Shown: positions 17,961 through 28,948, counted from the stretch's first letter. The stretch: DNA of 64,000 nucleotides from Clostridia bacterium (GCA_017942005.1 JAGAVJ010000028.1:1-64000); one strand, 5' to 3'. Notes: generated by a model from the letters alone, not told the origin. Numbers and translations: made by a program.

Positions 17961-18275
17961 ATGGAAAACAAGCAAACAGTTTACCGCGTATTTTTACTGA
18001 TCAATTTGTTTATCAATACGGTTTTTTGTACGTTATGTCCGCCTCTTCTGCTCGGTTTTCTCGGAAATTATCTGTGTGAACGGTTTAGGTGGAATTCGGT
18101 TGTGATTGCACTTCTTGTATTATTGGGTGTTGTGATTGGCTTTGTTTCTACAGTGAACTATTTACGAAAGTCACAGAGCATTCAAAAGCAACGCTCCAAA
18201 CGAGAAAAGGAATCACCGTACCGTATTCAGCATCCCAGGAAAGAAGATACAAAGAATCATGCCAATCAATCATGA
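17961..18275 (+). CDS. atpZ: AtpZ-like small membrane protein
   Basis: 104 aa with two hydrophobic helices (about residues 8-32 and 43-65) and a long basic C-terminal tail. The position at the head of the atp operon and the pattern of the first helix (CPPLLLGFLGNYL) fit AtpZ, a small protein that works with AtpI in Mg2+/Ca2+ uptake or in c-ring assembly. A GTG directly before the ATG is an alternative start. The 3' end overlaps the next gene by 17 bp, which implies translational coupling. Confidence 0.65.
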   Translation: MENKQTVYRVFLLINLFINTVFCTLCPPLLLGFLGNYLCERFRWNSVVIALLVLLGVVIGFVSTVNYLRKSQSIQKQRSKREKESPYRIQHPRKEDTKNHANQS

Positions 18276-18648
18276 AACATTCAAAGAAATAAAGAAAATT
18301 GTCATCGGTGAAGCAATTCTGCTTGCTTTAATGTTCGCAGTATTTTTCATTATCGGCAAGTTTGATTTTACTGTTTTATACGGTGGACTTCTCGGTGGGC
18401 TCTCCAATATTTTATATTTTCTATTAATCTGTCTCAGCGTCAATACTGTACTGGATGAAAAAAATTTAAATCGTTCCAAAGCATCAATTGCGATGTCATA
18501 TTATACCCGGTTGATCGTGCTGGGTATTTGCATCGCCGTCGGTTTATACTTTGATTGTTTTCATAACATCGCAGTCATCATTCCGGTTCTGGCAACAAGA
18601 CCCATCCTCTATGTCGCAGAATTGTTTGGAAAGGGGGTGAAAAAATAA
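18259..18648 (+). CDS. atpI: ATP synthase subunit I (AtpI-like)
   Basis: 129 aa with four predicted transmembrane helices (about residues 15-32, 37-57, 75-95 and 99-118). The GGLLGGLSNILYFL motif is typical of AtpI/ATP synthase I proteins, which assist assembly of the c-ring. It lies between the AtpZ-like gene and atpB, the usual place in Firmicutes. The start overlaps the preceding gene. Confidence 0.75.
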   Translation: MPINHETFKEIKKIVIGEAILLALMFAVFFIIGKFDFTVLYGGLLGGLSNILYFLLICLSVNTVLDEKNLNRSKASIAMSYYTRLIVLGICIAVGLYFDCFHNIAVIIPVLATRPILYVAELFGKGVKK

Positions 18649-18652
18649 CAGT

Positions 18653-19399
18653 ATGAACGGTCCAAAAATATTATGGACGATTCCAATCCTCGGCGGTATC
18701 AAAATCACACAAACGACATTGACTTCATGGATTGCAACAGGGTTAATTATGGTCGTTGTTTGGCTTTTGACACGAAATTTATCTGTAGATCATCCCAATA
18801 AAAAACAGGTAATTTTGGAAAAGCTGGTCGGTATGCTGGACAATATGGTGGAAAGTACGATGGGAAAGCATAATATGCGTTTTGCACCCTATATCTGTGC
18901 ATTGTTTTTATCCTCTATCTTCGGTACACTGCTCGGTATGACCAATATCCTGCGATCTTCCACAGCCGATCTCAGTACAACCGCCGCTTGGGCACTTGCG
19001 ACGCTCGCGCTGTCCTGGTTTGGCGGGATTAAAAATAAAGGCTTTTTCGGTTGGCTGAAAAGCTTTACTGAACCGATTGCTTTTATTACACCGATCAATA
19101 TTGTGTCCGAAATTGCGAATCCAATTTCCATGTCATTCCGTCATTTCGGAAATATTGCCGGCGGTTTGGTATTGACATCTTTAATTTATTCCGCTTTGGC
19201 AACACTCAGCGCGTTTTTACTGCAATGGATTCCCCTGAAACTAATCAATACCATTCCGATTTTCCAGCTCGGTATCCCGGCTTTTCTGTCAATTTATTTT
19301 GACCTGTTTTCCGGGTTTGTTCAGGCACTGGTTTTCACCATGCTGACAATGGTTTATGTTGGCGGCGCATTTCCGCCAAAGGATGAATTATTACAATAA
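18653..19399 (+). CDS. atpB: F1Fo-ATP synthase subunit a
   Basis: 248 aa with five to six membrane helices. The stator channel subunit conducts the coupling ion to the c-ring. The key helix contains the conserved SMSFRHFGNIAGG, with Arg following the expected pattern and His next to it, and the final helix has FVQALVFTMLTMVYVGGA. The start is ATG 18653, 14 nt after a GGGGGTG SD inside atpI. The N-terminus is short compared with the E. coli subunit, as is usual in clostridia. Confidence 0.92.
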   Translation: MNGPKILWTIPILGGIKITQTTLTSWIATGLIMVVVWLLTRNLSVDHPNKKQVILEKLVGMLDNMVESTMGKHNMRFAPYICALFLSSIFGTLLGMTNILRSSTADLSTTAAWALATLALSWFGGIKNKGFFGWLKSFTEPIAFITPINIVSEIANPISMSFRHFGNIAGGLVLTSLIYSALATLSAFLLQWIPLKLINTIPIFQLGIPAFLSIYFDLFSGFVQALVFTMLTMVYVGGAFPPKDELLQ

Positions 19400-19450
19400 T
19401 GTATGAAAATTTCTCCAATCATTCAAATTTATCGTTTATTTAACCATTAA

Positions 19451-19714
<264 letters not shown>

Positions 19715-19754
19715 TTTTCAAGCAAGCGAAGTACTGTTGAAACGGAGCAGGATT

Positions 19755-20261
19755 ATGCCGGAATATGAATCTTTTGTCAGTTTAGATGTGTGGACAATGT
19801 TGTTTGCATGGGGCAATATCATCATATTGTTCCTGTTTTTAAAAAAATTCCTATATAAACCACTTATGAACATCATTGAAACCAGACAAAAGCAGATTAA
19901 AGATATGTATGATGAAGCAGAGAAGGAGAAAAGCTCTGCAAAAGATATGCATGTCGAATATGAAGAAAAATTAGCGAAAGCATCTGCACAAGGGGATGAA
20001 ATCATAAAAAATGCAGTGCAGCGTGCACATAGGCAAGAGGAAATTATCGTAAAAGAAGCCAATGAAACGGCTGCAAAGACAATCAAACGTGCAGAAGAAC
20101 AGGTAGAGCTGGAACGGAAGAAGGCGCTGAACCAGCTCAAAAATGAGGTTTCTGGGATGGCTGTGGATATTGCCTCAGCAGTGATCAAAAAAAATCTCAC
20201 CAAAGAGGACAATACAAGAATTGTAGACCAATTTATCGGTCAGCTTGGTGAACAGAAATGA
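19755..20261 (+). CDS. atpF: F1Fo-ATP synthase subunit b
   Basis: 168 aa. One N-terminal membrane helix (MLFAWGNIIILFLFLKKFLY, about residues 13-33) is followed by a long charged coiled coil (residues 40-150) typical of the peripheral stalk. ATG 19755 is chosen because GGAGCAGG precedes it; longer in-frame starts would overlap atpE. The stop overlaps the atpH start by 4 bp (ATGA). Confidence 0.92.
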   Translation: MPEYESFVSLDVWTMLFAWGNIIILFLFLKKFLYKPLMNIIETRQKQIKDMYDEAEKEKSSAKDMHVEYEEKLAKASAQGDEIIKNAVQRAHRQEEIIVKEANETAAKTIKRAEEQVELERKKALNQLKNEVSGMAVDIASAVIKKNLTKEDNTRIVDQFIGQLGEQK

Positions 20262-20791
20262 TCGCAGCAGCAGAATATGGGAAGGCTCTTTTTTCTCTTG
20301 CAAAAGAAACTCACTCGGAAGATGCCATTCTCGAAACACTCAAAATAGTACGGGATATGTTATCGAACTATCCCGCATATAGCAAGCTGCTTGATACTCC
20401 AGCGATTTCAACCGATGAAAAACTCAGTTTAATCGACAAGTCCTTTGGGGAATGCGAGCAGATTGTATTGAATTTTATAAAAATTCTCTGTGAAAAACAT
20501 GCGGTATATCAGCTGCATGCATGTGTCAGCACCTATATTCAACTCTATAATGAAGAAAAAGGAATTTGTGAGGCAACCTGCATTACCGCAATGCCATTGA
20601 CAGATTTCCAAAAAAACGCACTGTGTCAGAAAATTTCAACCATGACACACAAACGGGTACAGTTGACAGAGAAAGTGGACTCTGCGCTCATTGGTGGGAT
20701 GATTCTTCTGGTAGACGGAAAACAACTGGATGGCAGTATCAAGACGCGTCTTGATCATTTTCGGCTGGCACTTGCAGACATTATTATGTAA
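20258..20791 (+). CDS. atpH: F1Fo-ATP synthase subunit delta
   Basis: 177 aa. The start AAAEYGKALFSLA and the C-terminal segment DSALIGGMILLVDGKQLDGSIKTRL are diagnostic for the OSCP/delta subunit that links the b stalk to the alpha3beta3 head. It is translationally coupled to atpF by a 4-bp overlap. Confidence 0.93.
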   Translation: MIAAAEYGKALFSLAKETHSEDAILETLKIVRDMLSNYPAYSKLLDTPAISTDEKLSLIDKSFGECEQIVLNFIKILCEKHAVYQLHACVSTYIQLYNEEKGICEATCITAMPLTDFQKNALCQKISTMTHKRVQLTEKVDSALIGGMILLVDGKQLDGSIKTRLDHFRLALADIIM

Positions 20792-20828
20792 GGCAAAATT
20801 GCATAACAGAAAGGAATGATGAAACAGC

Positions 20829-22349
20829 ATGCAGCTGAACGTTGACGATATCAGTAAAATTATCGCCGATCAAATTAAACATTATGCTGCCAAAACAAAA
20901 GAAGATGAAATCGGTTATGTCATTTCCATCGGTGACGGTATTGCAAAAGTACACGGTGTTGAAAAATGCAAATCGAATGAACTTCTTCAATTTTCCAACG
21001 GATCCTACGGTATGGCATTGAATCTGGAAGAAAATCTGGTCAGTGTGGTTATGCTGGGAACAGATGTTGGTATCAGTGAAGGCAGTATTGTCAAGAGAAC
21101 GGGAAATGTCGTTTCTGTACCGGTTGGAGAGCGCATGATTGGACGTGTTGTCAATGCGCTTGGTCAGCCGATTGACGGCAAGGGACCAATTACCGCGTCT
21201 GAAATTCGTCCGATTGAAAAAAAAGCACCCGGCATTATTGAACGAAAATCGGTCTCCGAACCGCTGCAAACCGGTATCAAAGCCATTGATGCAATGATTC
21301 CGATTGGATGCGGTCAGCGTGAACTGATCATCGGTGACAGACAAACTGGTAAAACCGTCATTGCGATGGATACCATCATCAATCAAAAAGGGAAAGATGT
21401 CATCTGCATCTATGTTGCAATCGGTCAAAAGAATTCTACCGTTGCGCAGTTGGTGGAAACCTTGAACAACAGCGGTGCAATGGATTATACCATTGTTGTT
21501 TCTGCTTCTGCATCGGAAATGGCGCCGATTCAATATATTGCACCGTATTCTGGTGTTACGATGGCAGAATACTTCATGGATCAGGGAAAAGATGTCTTGA
21601 TTGTGTATGATGATTTATCCAAGCATGCCGTTGCTTACCGTGCACTCTCCCTGTTAATCCGCCGTCCGCCGGGGCGTGAAGCATATCCCGGTGACGTTTT
21701 CTATCTGCATTCCAGACTGCTTGAACGCGCAGCAAAGATGTCGGATGAATACGGAGGCGGATCTATTACCGCATTGCCGATCATTGAAACACAGGCAGGG
21801 GATGTCTCAGCCTATATTCCCACCAATGTAATATCAATTACAGACGGACAAATCTTTCTGGAAACGGAGTTGTTCCATTCCGGCGTCAGACCTGCTGTAA
21901 ACCCGGGTATTTCGGTGTCCCGTGTCGGCGGTTCCGCACAGCTCAAAGCAATGAAAAAGGTTTCCGGTTCATTAAAACTGTTGTATTCGCAGTATCGAGA
22001 ATTACAGTCGTTTGCACAGTTTGGTTCCGATCTGGACGCAGATACCAAACAGCGTCTGGAACAGGGTGCACGTATTGTAGAAGTGCTCAAACAAGACCGG
22101 AATGCACCGCTTGCCGTTGAATTGCAGATTATCATCATCTATGCAGTCACACATAATCTGCTTGCAGAAATACCGGTTTCGGATATTCGCAGTTTTGAAG
22201 CCGCTTTGTTTGACCATATTACAACGGTTCATCCGGAACTTTGTGAAGCAATCCGTACCGAAAAAGTTTTGACAGATGAAATTGAAGCCAATATGATCCA
22301 GGTGATCAAAGAGTTTGTGAATCTGTTTCTGCAAAAGCCGACAACATGA
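20829..22349 (+). CDS. atpA: F1Fo-ATP synthase subunit alpha
   Basis: 506 aa, family length. Beta-barrel N-domain, then the P-loop GDRQTGKT (about residues 169-176) and the family signature [17 protein letters not shown] with the arginine finger. It forms the non-catalytic nucleotide sites of the F1 head. SD AAAGGA lies 13 nt upstream. Confidence 0.96.
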   Translation: MQLNVDDISKIIADQIKHYAAKTKEDEIGYVISIGDGIAKVHGVEKCKSNELLQFSNGSYGMALNLEENLVSVVMLGTDVGISEGSIVKRTGNVVSVPVGERMIGRVVNALGQPIDGKGPITASEIRPIEKKAPGIIERKSVSEPLQTGIKAIDAMIPIGCGQRELIIGDRQTGKTVIAMDTIINQKGKDVICIYVAIGQKNSTVAQLVETLNNSGAMDYTIVVSASASEMAPIQYIAPYSGVTMAEYFMDQGKDVLIVYDDLSKHAVAYRALSLLIRRPPGREAYPGDVFYLHSRLLERAAKMSDEYGGGSITALPIIETQAGDVSAYIPTNVISITDGQIFLETELFHSGVRPAVNPGISVSRVGGSAQLKAMKKVSGSLKLLYSQYRELQSFAQFGSDLDADTKQRLEQGARIVEVLKQDRNAPLAVELQIIIIYAVTHNLLAEIPVSDIRSFEAALFDHITTVHPELCEAIRTEKVLTDEIEANMIQVIKEFVNLFLQKPTT

Positions 22350-22363
22350 AATGGTGATGTAAC

Positions 22364-23272
22364 ATGGCTGGAACAAATATGAAGGCAATAAAAAGCCGTA
22401 TCAAAAGTGTAGAAAGCACAATGTCCATTACCAAAGCGATGGAACTTGTTGCATCTTCCAAGCTGCGCCGCGCCAAAATGCAGGAAGAAGCAGTCAAACC
22501 GTATTATAAACTTCTTGCAGAGACCATTGAAGACATCATTCAAACCACTGGGGAGAAAAATGCGTTTATTCGTGAAACCGATGTATCTTCTGCCGCATGT
22601 TATATCGTTATTGCAGGCGACAGAGGACTAGCCGGCGGCTATAACGCAAATCTGTTCCGCCTTGTACGTGAGCGTATCAAGGAAGACGACTGTATTCTTC
22701 CAGTAGGAAAGAAAAGTGTCGAACATTATGAGAAGCAGCCATATCGAATTCTAACTACGGATTTTCGGATTGCGGCATCTGTTGCGATTCCAGAAGCGCA
22801 CGAAATTGGAGATATCATCTGTAAGCATTTTCTTTCCGGTCAATTTGGTCATGTCTATCTTGTTTATACAGAATTTAAATCCATGCTGACGCAGGAACCG
22901 CAGCTTCGTGCGCTTCTGCCGTTAGATAAAGATATGATGAATCCTGACGCATCCAATGCTATGGCAGCAAGGGAAAAGGAAAATGGATTTACAAAAACAG
23001 AAAAAATAACCTTTCATACGGACACACTGTATGAACCGTCACCGGAAGAAGTGCTTTCTGCAATCATTCCACAGTACGTCTCCGGCATGATTTACGGTGC
23101 AGTATGTGAAGCATCGGCATCGGAATTCGCAGCACGCAGAACTGCCATGAATGCTGCAAATAAAAATGCGGATGAAATGATATCCACCTTAACATTAAAA
23201 TACAACCGTGCACGCCAGACAATGATCACACAGGAAATTACGGAAATCATTGCAGGTTCAAATACACTGTAG
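22364..23272 (+). CDS. atpG: F1Fo-ATP synthase subunit gamma
   Basis: 302 aa. The N-terminal helix (MKAIKSRIKSVESTMSITKAMELVASSKLR) and the C-terminal helix (FAARRTAMNAANKNADEM, RQTMITQEITEI) form the coiled-coil rotor shaft. ITGDRGLAGGYN-like IAGDRGLAGGYN marks the central domain. It is 14 bp downstream of atpA. Confidence 0.95.
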   Translation: MAGTNMKAIKSRIKSVESTMSITKAMELVASSKLRRAKMQEEAVKPYYKLLAETIEDIIQTTGEKNAFIRETDVSSAACYIVIAGDRGLAGGYNANLFRLVRERIKEDDCILPVGKKSVEHYEKQPYRILTTDFRIAASVAIPEAHEIGDIICKHFLSGQFGHVYLVYTEFKSMLTQEPQLRALLPLDKDMMNPDASNAMAAREKENGFTKTEKITFHTDTLYEPSPEEVLSAIIPQYVSGMIYGAVCEASASEFAARRTAMNAANKNADEMISTLTLKYNRARQTMITQEITEIIAGSNTL

Positions 23273-23314
23273 GAAGTTGGAATTCGACAATATATATTAT
23301 ATATAATGAAAAGC

Positions 23315-24841
<1,527 letters not shown>

Positions 24842-24882
24842 TCTCCCATAGCACAAATCAGGAAGGGAAGAGGGGCGGAGAT

Positions 24883-25293
24883 TTGGATAGCTTTTTATTA
24901 AAAATTGTTACACCAGATGGCAGTGCCGTAGATGCAGAAGTCGAAAGCGTTTTAATTCGTACCACTTCTGGAGATATTGGTATTTTAAAAAACCATATTA
25001 ATTATGTCGCGACAATTGATTATGGACTTGTTAAAATCACATATCCGGATCATACAGAGCGCGGGGCATGCTGTATGAATGGGTTTGTTCGTGTAGATAA
25101 AGACATGACCCGTATCATTGCAACAACATTTGAATTTGCAGATCAAATTGATTTTGCCCGTGCGCAGAAAGCAAAAGCTGCCGCAGAAGAACGCCTTGCA
25201 GAAACAACGCTGTCCGATGATGAACGCGAACTTGCGAAAGCACGTTTAAAACGTGCGGAAAACCGTATTCGTGTGTATGAATTAAATCAATAA
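24883..25293 (+). CDS. atpC: F1Fo-ATP synthase subunit epsilon
   Basis: 136 aa. The N-terminal beta-sandwich (LKIVTPDGSAVDAEVESVLIRTTSGDIGIL) and the C-terminal two-helix domain (residues 88-135) match the regulatory epsilon subunit of the central stalk. The start is TTG after AGGGGCGGAG; no ATG fits. It is the last gene of the operon and is followed by a strong terminator. Confidence 0.92.
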   Translation: MDSFLLKIVTPDGSAVDAEVESVLIRTTSGDIGILKNHINYVATIDYGLVKITYPDHTERGACCMNGFVRVDKDMTRIIATTFEFADQIDFARAQKAKAAAEERLAETTLSDDERELAKARLKRAENRIRVYELNQ

Positions 25294-25301
25294 ATCATAG
25301 A

Positions 25302-25345
25302 CCTCCTTGACAGAACACAATATTTTCTGTCAAGGAGGATTTTTT
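25302..25345 (+). terminator. Terminator of the atp operon
   Basis: CCTCCTTGACAGAA pairs perfectly with TTCTGTCAAGGAGG (14 bp), followed by ATTTTTTG. Confidence 0.92.
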
Positions 25346-25351
25346 GTAAAG

Positions 25352-25395
25352 GCAGGAAAAGTTTTGCAGTGGAGTTTGAGGAGATGCTTTTTTCA
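25352..25395 (-). repeat. MITE-like element, reverse-orientation fragment
   Basis: AAAAGTTTTGCAGTGGAG, then TTTGAGGAGATGCTTTTTTC, matches the reverse complement of the left part of the complete element at 38018-38232. Only about 40 bp remain and both terminal repeats are missing. Confidence 0.55.
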
Positions 25396-25479
25396 GCCGC
25401 ATTATTTTGATAGAGAGAAATTCAAAGGGAAGAATGAAGCGATTGATAGAATTTATATCTTTTATTTTTCTTTATCAAT

Positions 25480-25509
25480 AATTATATAAAATGCAAATTT
25501 TATATAATT
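25480..25509. repeat. 13-bp AT-only perfect inverted repeat
   Basis: AATTATATAAAAT (25480-25492) and ATTTTATATAATT (25497-25509) are exact inverted copies around GCAA. It lies between the convergent atp and sigE units; no function is evident. Confidence 0.5.
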
Positions 25510-25520
25510 TAGGGAACATA

Positions 25521-25562
25521 AAAACGGAGGATCGGACATTCATTCAGTCGCCCCTCCGTTTT
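25521..25562 (-). terminator. Terminator downstream of sigE
   Basis: AAAACGGAGG pairs with CCTCCGTTTT. On the minus strand it ends in a T run 21 bp after the sigE stop codon. Confidence 0.75.
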
Positions 25563-25583
25563 ATACTGTTTCATAAAGCGTGA

Positions 25584-26456
25584 TCAGATACGATCACCGA
25601 TGGTTGCTTTTAGTTCTCGAATAATTTTCTTTTCCAATCTGGATATATATGACTGCGAAATTCCTAACATATCTGCAACTTCTTTTTGCGTCTTTTCTTT
25701 ACCGCTGTTCATAAATGATCCGTTTTCTAAAAGACCGAATCGCAGCCGAATAATCAGCCGTTCTCGCTCAGATAACTGCATCAATGCTTCCGCTATGATC
25801 TTTTTATCTTCGGCACGTTCCAGGTTATCCGAAATATCCTCTTCGTCATTTCCAAGAATATCGGACAATAATAACTCATTTCCGTCCCAATCAACATTCA
25901 GCGGTTCATCAATTGATACTTCTTGGCGCGTATTACTATTTTTCCGGATATACATTAAAATTTCATTTTCAATACACCGGGATGCATACGTCGCAAGTTT
26001 GATGTTTTTATCTGCACGGAAGGTATTGATGGCTTTAATCAAACCAACAGTTCCAATCGATATCAAATCTTCTAAACCAATTCCTGTGTTTTCAAATTTT
26101 TTTGCGATGAAAACTACAAGGCGTAAATTACGCTCAATTAAAATGTTGCGTATCTCTGTTTTTTCCGAAGCATCGCATTGATAAAGCCTATTTAAAATTA
26201 TGTTTTCTTCATCACAAGCCAATGGCGGAGGCAGCGTATCGGCACCGTTGATGTAAAAAATCGGATCCTTAGAAATAAAACACAGTTTAGCAATCCATTC
26301 CTTTAAATGAGGTGCAGATAGCAATCGAAATACAGAAGCTTTTTGTTGCATTGGTAAAGCTTTCTGTTTTGTTTCCCATTGGGATACTGATGAATCCTTT
26401 AAAGATACAGAATTTTTTCGTTGAACCAATTGTTTAGCAAAAACACTTGCAGCCAT
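25584..26456 (-). CDS. sigE: Sporulation sigma factor SigE (pro-sigma-E)
   Basis: 290 aa. Region 2 ([53 protein letters not shown]) and region 4 ([36 protein letters not shown]) match SigE, the mother-cell sigma factor of early sporulation. The conserved LPPPL (residues 75-79) lies about 41 residues further from the start than in Bacillus subtilis, so the pro-region is enlarged; SD GGAAAGGAAG supports the long start over an internal ATG at 26351. A short insertion ([13 protein letters not shown]) occurs in region 4. Cotranscribed with spoIIGA (27-bp gap), whose protease removes the pro-sequence. Confidence 0.93.
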   Translation of the reverse strand: MAASVFAKQLVQRKNSVSLKDSSVSQWETKQKALPMQQKASVFRLLSAPHLKEWIAKLCFISKDPIFYINGADTLPPPLACDEENIILNRLYQCDASEKTEIRNILIERNLRLVVFIAKKFENTGIGLEDLISIGTVGLIKAINTFRADKNIKLATYASRCIENEILMYIRKNSNTRQEVSIDEPLNVDWDGNELLLSDILGNDEEDISDNLERAEDKKIIAEALMQLSERERLIIRLRFGLLENGSFMNSGKEKTQKEVADMLGISQSYISRLEKKIIRELKATIGDRI

Positions 26457-26483
26457 CTTAAGAACTTCCTTTCCTTTTCTGGT

Positions 26484-27353
26484 TTAAATGAGAGCCATCG
26501 GTACAATTGCACCTTCTACTGCAAACGGCGAAAAAATAACATATGCGTCAAGTTCACGTACCTGATTATGATGATCTTTTTTTGGCTCTTTTGGATATAA
26601 CATAAGAGATGACGGATGAATCGCCCAAAACAGTGATTGTTCCTGTGCAATCGTCCGAACGGATACCAATCGGCTGCGTGGAATCTTTCCATTGGAAAGC
26701 GTTTGTGTGTCAATGTGAAGTGAAGCTTCAGCTTTTTTGGGCAAAACAATCACAGGAAGACCGGAAATCGGTTCTCGCACCAAATTTCCACTATCACATA
26801 AACACGGTAAGTCCAGTTCTATATGATTCCAGCCTATTTTCAGCATCCACTGTTGATTACACAACGATTTTCCGCGATATTCATTGAGAAGCTTTGATCC
26901 AATGGAAAATAATAATGTCAGCCCTGCCGCAGAAAGCCAAAATAAACGCTGTTTTCTTTTATTACCATCGATTGTCCATGAAGTTTGTGAAAACCAACGA
27001 TTTAAAAATGAAAATCCCACTGTCATTAGTCCGCCTGCTGCCGCTTCTAAAAAAACGAACAACAGAATTGCACAAAAAAATTCTTTCAGCCGAAATTGTG
27101 TTAAAGACTTTCCATACAGTACAATAATACAGGATATACTTGCACTTACAATGCATAATAAGAATTCACCGGCAGGCGGTAATGAGAGCGAAACCAAGAA
27201 AACTCCGACCGCAGCACATAGTACAGCACCGATAATCATTCTGGCAGCAGCAATCTTTCTCCGCAATATACGCGCAGTGAAATAAAGTGCACAAAAATCC
27301 ATTGAAAAATCAATAACAAAAAGTACATCCCCCCATATTACGACCGGCTGCAT
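26484..27353 (-). CDS. spoIIGA: Sigma-E processing aspartic protease SpoIIGA
   Basis: 289 aa from ATG 27353; a GTG 12 nt upstream lies against the SD. The N-terminal half has about five membrane helices. The cytoplasmic C-terminal half carries the aspartic protease signature CDSGNLVREPISGLPV, with the catalytic Asp in DSGN. SpoIIGA cleaves pro-sigma-E at the sporulation septum after a signal from the forespore protein SpoIIR. It is directly upstream of sigE, the arrangement conserved in endospore formers. Confidence 0.92.
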   Translation of the reverse strand: MQPVVIWGDVLFVIDFSMDFCALYFTARILRRKIAAARMIIGAVLCAAVGVFLVSLSLPPAGEFLLCIVSASISCIIVLYGKSLTQFRLKEFFCAILLFVFLEAAAGGLMTVGFSFLNRWFSQTSWTIDGNKRKQRLFWLSAAGLTLLFSIGSKLLNEYRGKSLCNQQWMLKIGWNHIELDLPCLCDSGNLVREPISGLPVIVLPKKAEASLHIDTQTLSNGKIPRSRLVSVRTIAQEQSLFWAIHPSSLMLYPKEPKKDHHNQVRELDAYVIFSPFAVEGAIVPMALI

Positions 27354-27398
27354 CTTTGGATACACCTTCCTTTTTCATCCTGATCTTTTTGTAATATA

Positions 27399-27432
27399 AG
27401 TATACACCATTTCGAGTGGAAAAACTGTCGTA
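27399..27432 (-). promoter_or_regulatory. Candidate Spo0A-dependent promoter of spoIIGA-sigE
   Basis: Minus strand -10 TATACT (27399-27404) has no recognisable -35 at the normal distance. Upstream are imperfect Spo0A boxes: ACTCGAA (about 27410-27417) and, on the other strand, TGTCGTA (about 27425-27432), against consensus TGTCGAA. The B. subtilis spoIIG promoter is likewise a sigma-A promoter with a misplaced -35 activated by Spo0A. The assignment is by analogy. Confidence 0.4.
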
Positions 27433-27548
27433 TCTACTTGTCGGAAAAGAATTTGATAGACAGTATTTTTCTCTTGCTTTCAAAATACAGTTTTCGTTAC
27501 CAGAATCCTATACTGTTCTTTGTTATTCGCAATGTTTTGAGGAAATTA

Positions 27549-27842
27549 TCATCGCTTTTGGAATTCGTCGTCCTCATCCGGCGTCCTTGTGTGCTGTCGG
27601 ATCATCATGTACTTTTGCTTTGTAGCTTCTCCGCCGCGCAAATGGCGTTCTGCTTTATTTTCTTCCAGTACATTTCGCACAACCGCATACAATGCCGCGT
27701 TATATACAGGCAGCTTTTGCGTCATATCTTTATGTACTGTCGATTTTGAAATACCAAATCTTTTTGCCGTATCACGCACCGTAGCATGGGTGTCGCAGAT
27801 ATAACGTCCGAGTGTTTCCACACGTTCTCTGATTGCATCCAT
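27549..27842 (-). CDS. spoIIID: Sporulation transcriptional regulator SpoIIID
   Basis: 97 aa. The helix-turn-helix (TVRDTAKRFGISKSTVHKDMTQKL) and the start MDAIRERVETLGRYI are diagnostic of SpoIIID, the mother-cell DNA-binding protein that activates or represses many sigma-E genes and leads to sigma-K. ATG 27842 has SD GAGGAG 7 nt upstream; a TTG/ATG five codons earlier is rejected. The C-terminus carries a basic region. Its place directly upstream of spoIIGA-sigE is not the B. subtilis order, where spoIIID is elsewhere. Confidence 0.93.
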   Translation of the reverse strand: MDAIRERVETLGRYICDTHATVRDTAKRFGISKSTVHKDMTQKLPVYNAALYAVVRNVLEENKAERHLRGGEATKQKYMMIRQHTRTPDEDDEFQKR

Positions 27843-27881
27843 AAGTGATCTCCTCACGAATCCCTATTTTGATATCGCTTC

Positions 27882-27910
27882 ATCGTATGAGGAAAAGACG
27901 TAAAATATAC
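27882..27910 (-). promoter_or_regulatory. Candidate sigma-E promoter of spoIIID
   Basis: Minus strand GTATATT (27904-27910), 14-nt spacer, CATACGAT (27882-27889), against the sigma-E consensus (KMATATT, 13-15 nt, CATACAMT). The -10 ends 40 bp before the spoIIID start. spoIIID is a sigma-E gene in B. subtilis, so the fit is expected. Confidence 0.65.
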
Positions 27911-27920
27911 ACATCGCGAA

Positions 27921-27968
27921 AATAATAAAAGCTGTATAAAAATATAGTTTCACACAGCTTTTATTATT
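27921..27968 (-). terminator. Terminator of the APH-fold kinase gene
   Basis: AATAATAAAAGCTGT pairs with ACAGCTTTTATTATT (15 bp). It is A/T-tailed on both sides, directly after the kinase stop codon. Confidence 0.75.
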
Positions 27969-27984
27969 AATCTCTATTTATTTT

Positions 27985-28851
27985 TTACCATAGGGCGTTC
28001 TTTAAATATATTGCAATCCGTTCCATTGGTCCCTCTGCCAACGGAAATTCGCATAGAATGTCAAATTCATATTGAATCCCGTACAGTATGACACGTTTTC
28101 GTACATCAGGGTGCATGAATAATTCCGGTGCGTATTTTTGCATCCAACACAATAGCTTGCTATAATCCTCCGGTTTGGTTAACGGATGATCTTCTTCGTT
28201 TGCATAGGTAAACGGATGAATCAGCATTCTCTGCCATACATCAAGTACCAAGTCCTTAGGGGCAATGGCCATCATTTCATAATCCAGTAAAAAAATTTTA
28301 CCGTCATCACGGACAATCAAATTATCAAAATGGAGATCATTATATACAAGATATAATTTTTCGTCGTCGAATACACCAATGTTTTGCTGTACATATTGAT
28401 ATGCCTGTGCTGCAAGCTCCGGTTTTATCCAGTTATTTTTCACAAGTATATGATATCGTGTACGGATGCAATCAAGCAGAGCTGCACCGTACGGTTCACT
28501 GTGCGGCAGAAAAGCGGCAGCCCCCTCCCATGGTACATGATTGATTGCGCATGCAATGGCTGCAATCTGTCTCACTGCGTCTTCACGCTGCGCATCCGTG
28601 TAAGTACGCCACAGTCGGAATAACCCTTCCCCAGATATCCGTTCCAACAGAATCCACATCTTCCCTTTTCCGAGAAGCTTTGGGGCATAATCCGGATGCA
28701 CCGTTTCATAAAACCATGATTCAAGAGCATATCCGTTTTGATTGTTTTCTCCGTATACCTTTAATATTGCAGTATCTCCAATCCATATCTGGTTCCGAAA
28801 GCCAATATTTGAGAGATGCAGCGTTTGGTATGATAAATGATGCGCTTCCAA
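27985..28851 (-). CDS. APH/choline-kinase fold phosphotransferase
   Basis: 288 aa. The kinase core shows the catalytic loop VYNDLHFDNLIV (Asp and Asn ligands) and the metal-binding LLDYEM, as in aminoglycoside phosphotransferase and choline/homoserine kinase-like enzymes. The N-lobe ATP-binding segment is NIGFRNQIWIGDTAILKVYG. The substrate is unknown; the sequence does not identify a resistance enzyme. The start is uncertain: the annotated codon is TTG 28851, 33 nt from its SD (GAGGGG, 28885-28890), with a small stem-loop (28864-28883) between, similar to the SD-hairpin-start elements. The frame extends upstream without ATG/GTG. Confidence 0.75.
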   Translation of the reverse strand: MEAHHLSYQTLHLSNIGFRNQIWIGDTAILKVYGENNQNGYALESWFYETVHPDYAPKLLGKGKMWILLERISGEGLFRLWRTYTDAQREDAVRQIAAIACAINHVPWEGAAAFLPHSEPYGAALLDCIRTRYHILVKNNWIKPELAAQAYQYVQQNIGVFDDEKLYLVYNDLHFDNLIVRDDGKIFLLDYEMMAIAPKDLVLDVWQRMLIHPFTYANEEDHPLTKPEDYSKLLCWMQKYAPELFMHPDVRKRVILYGIQYEFDILCEFPLAEGPMERIAIYLKNALW

Positions 28852-28890
28852 TATTTCAATGGCTTGTAATCGCTCTATTGCAATCCCCTC
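28849..28890 (-). promoter_or_regulatory. Possible weak SD-hairpin-start element of the APH-fold gene
   Basis: Minus strand GAGGGG (28885-28890), stem TTG-C-AAT / ATT-A-CAA (28864-28883; six pairs, one mismatch), tail GCCATTGAAATA, TTG start. Confidence 0.3.
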
Positions 28891-28948
28891 TTTTTAAACC
28901 GCTTTTAAAAATCAAAAAAATCGTTATTTTGAACTATGAAAACTTTAT

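Noticed and set aside
26884..27285. 133-codon plus-strand frame opposite spoIIGA
   Set aside because: Antisense shadow of a clear gene with no own start signal.
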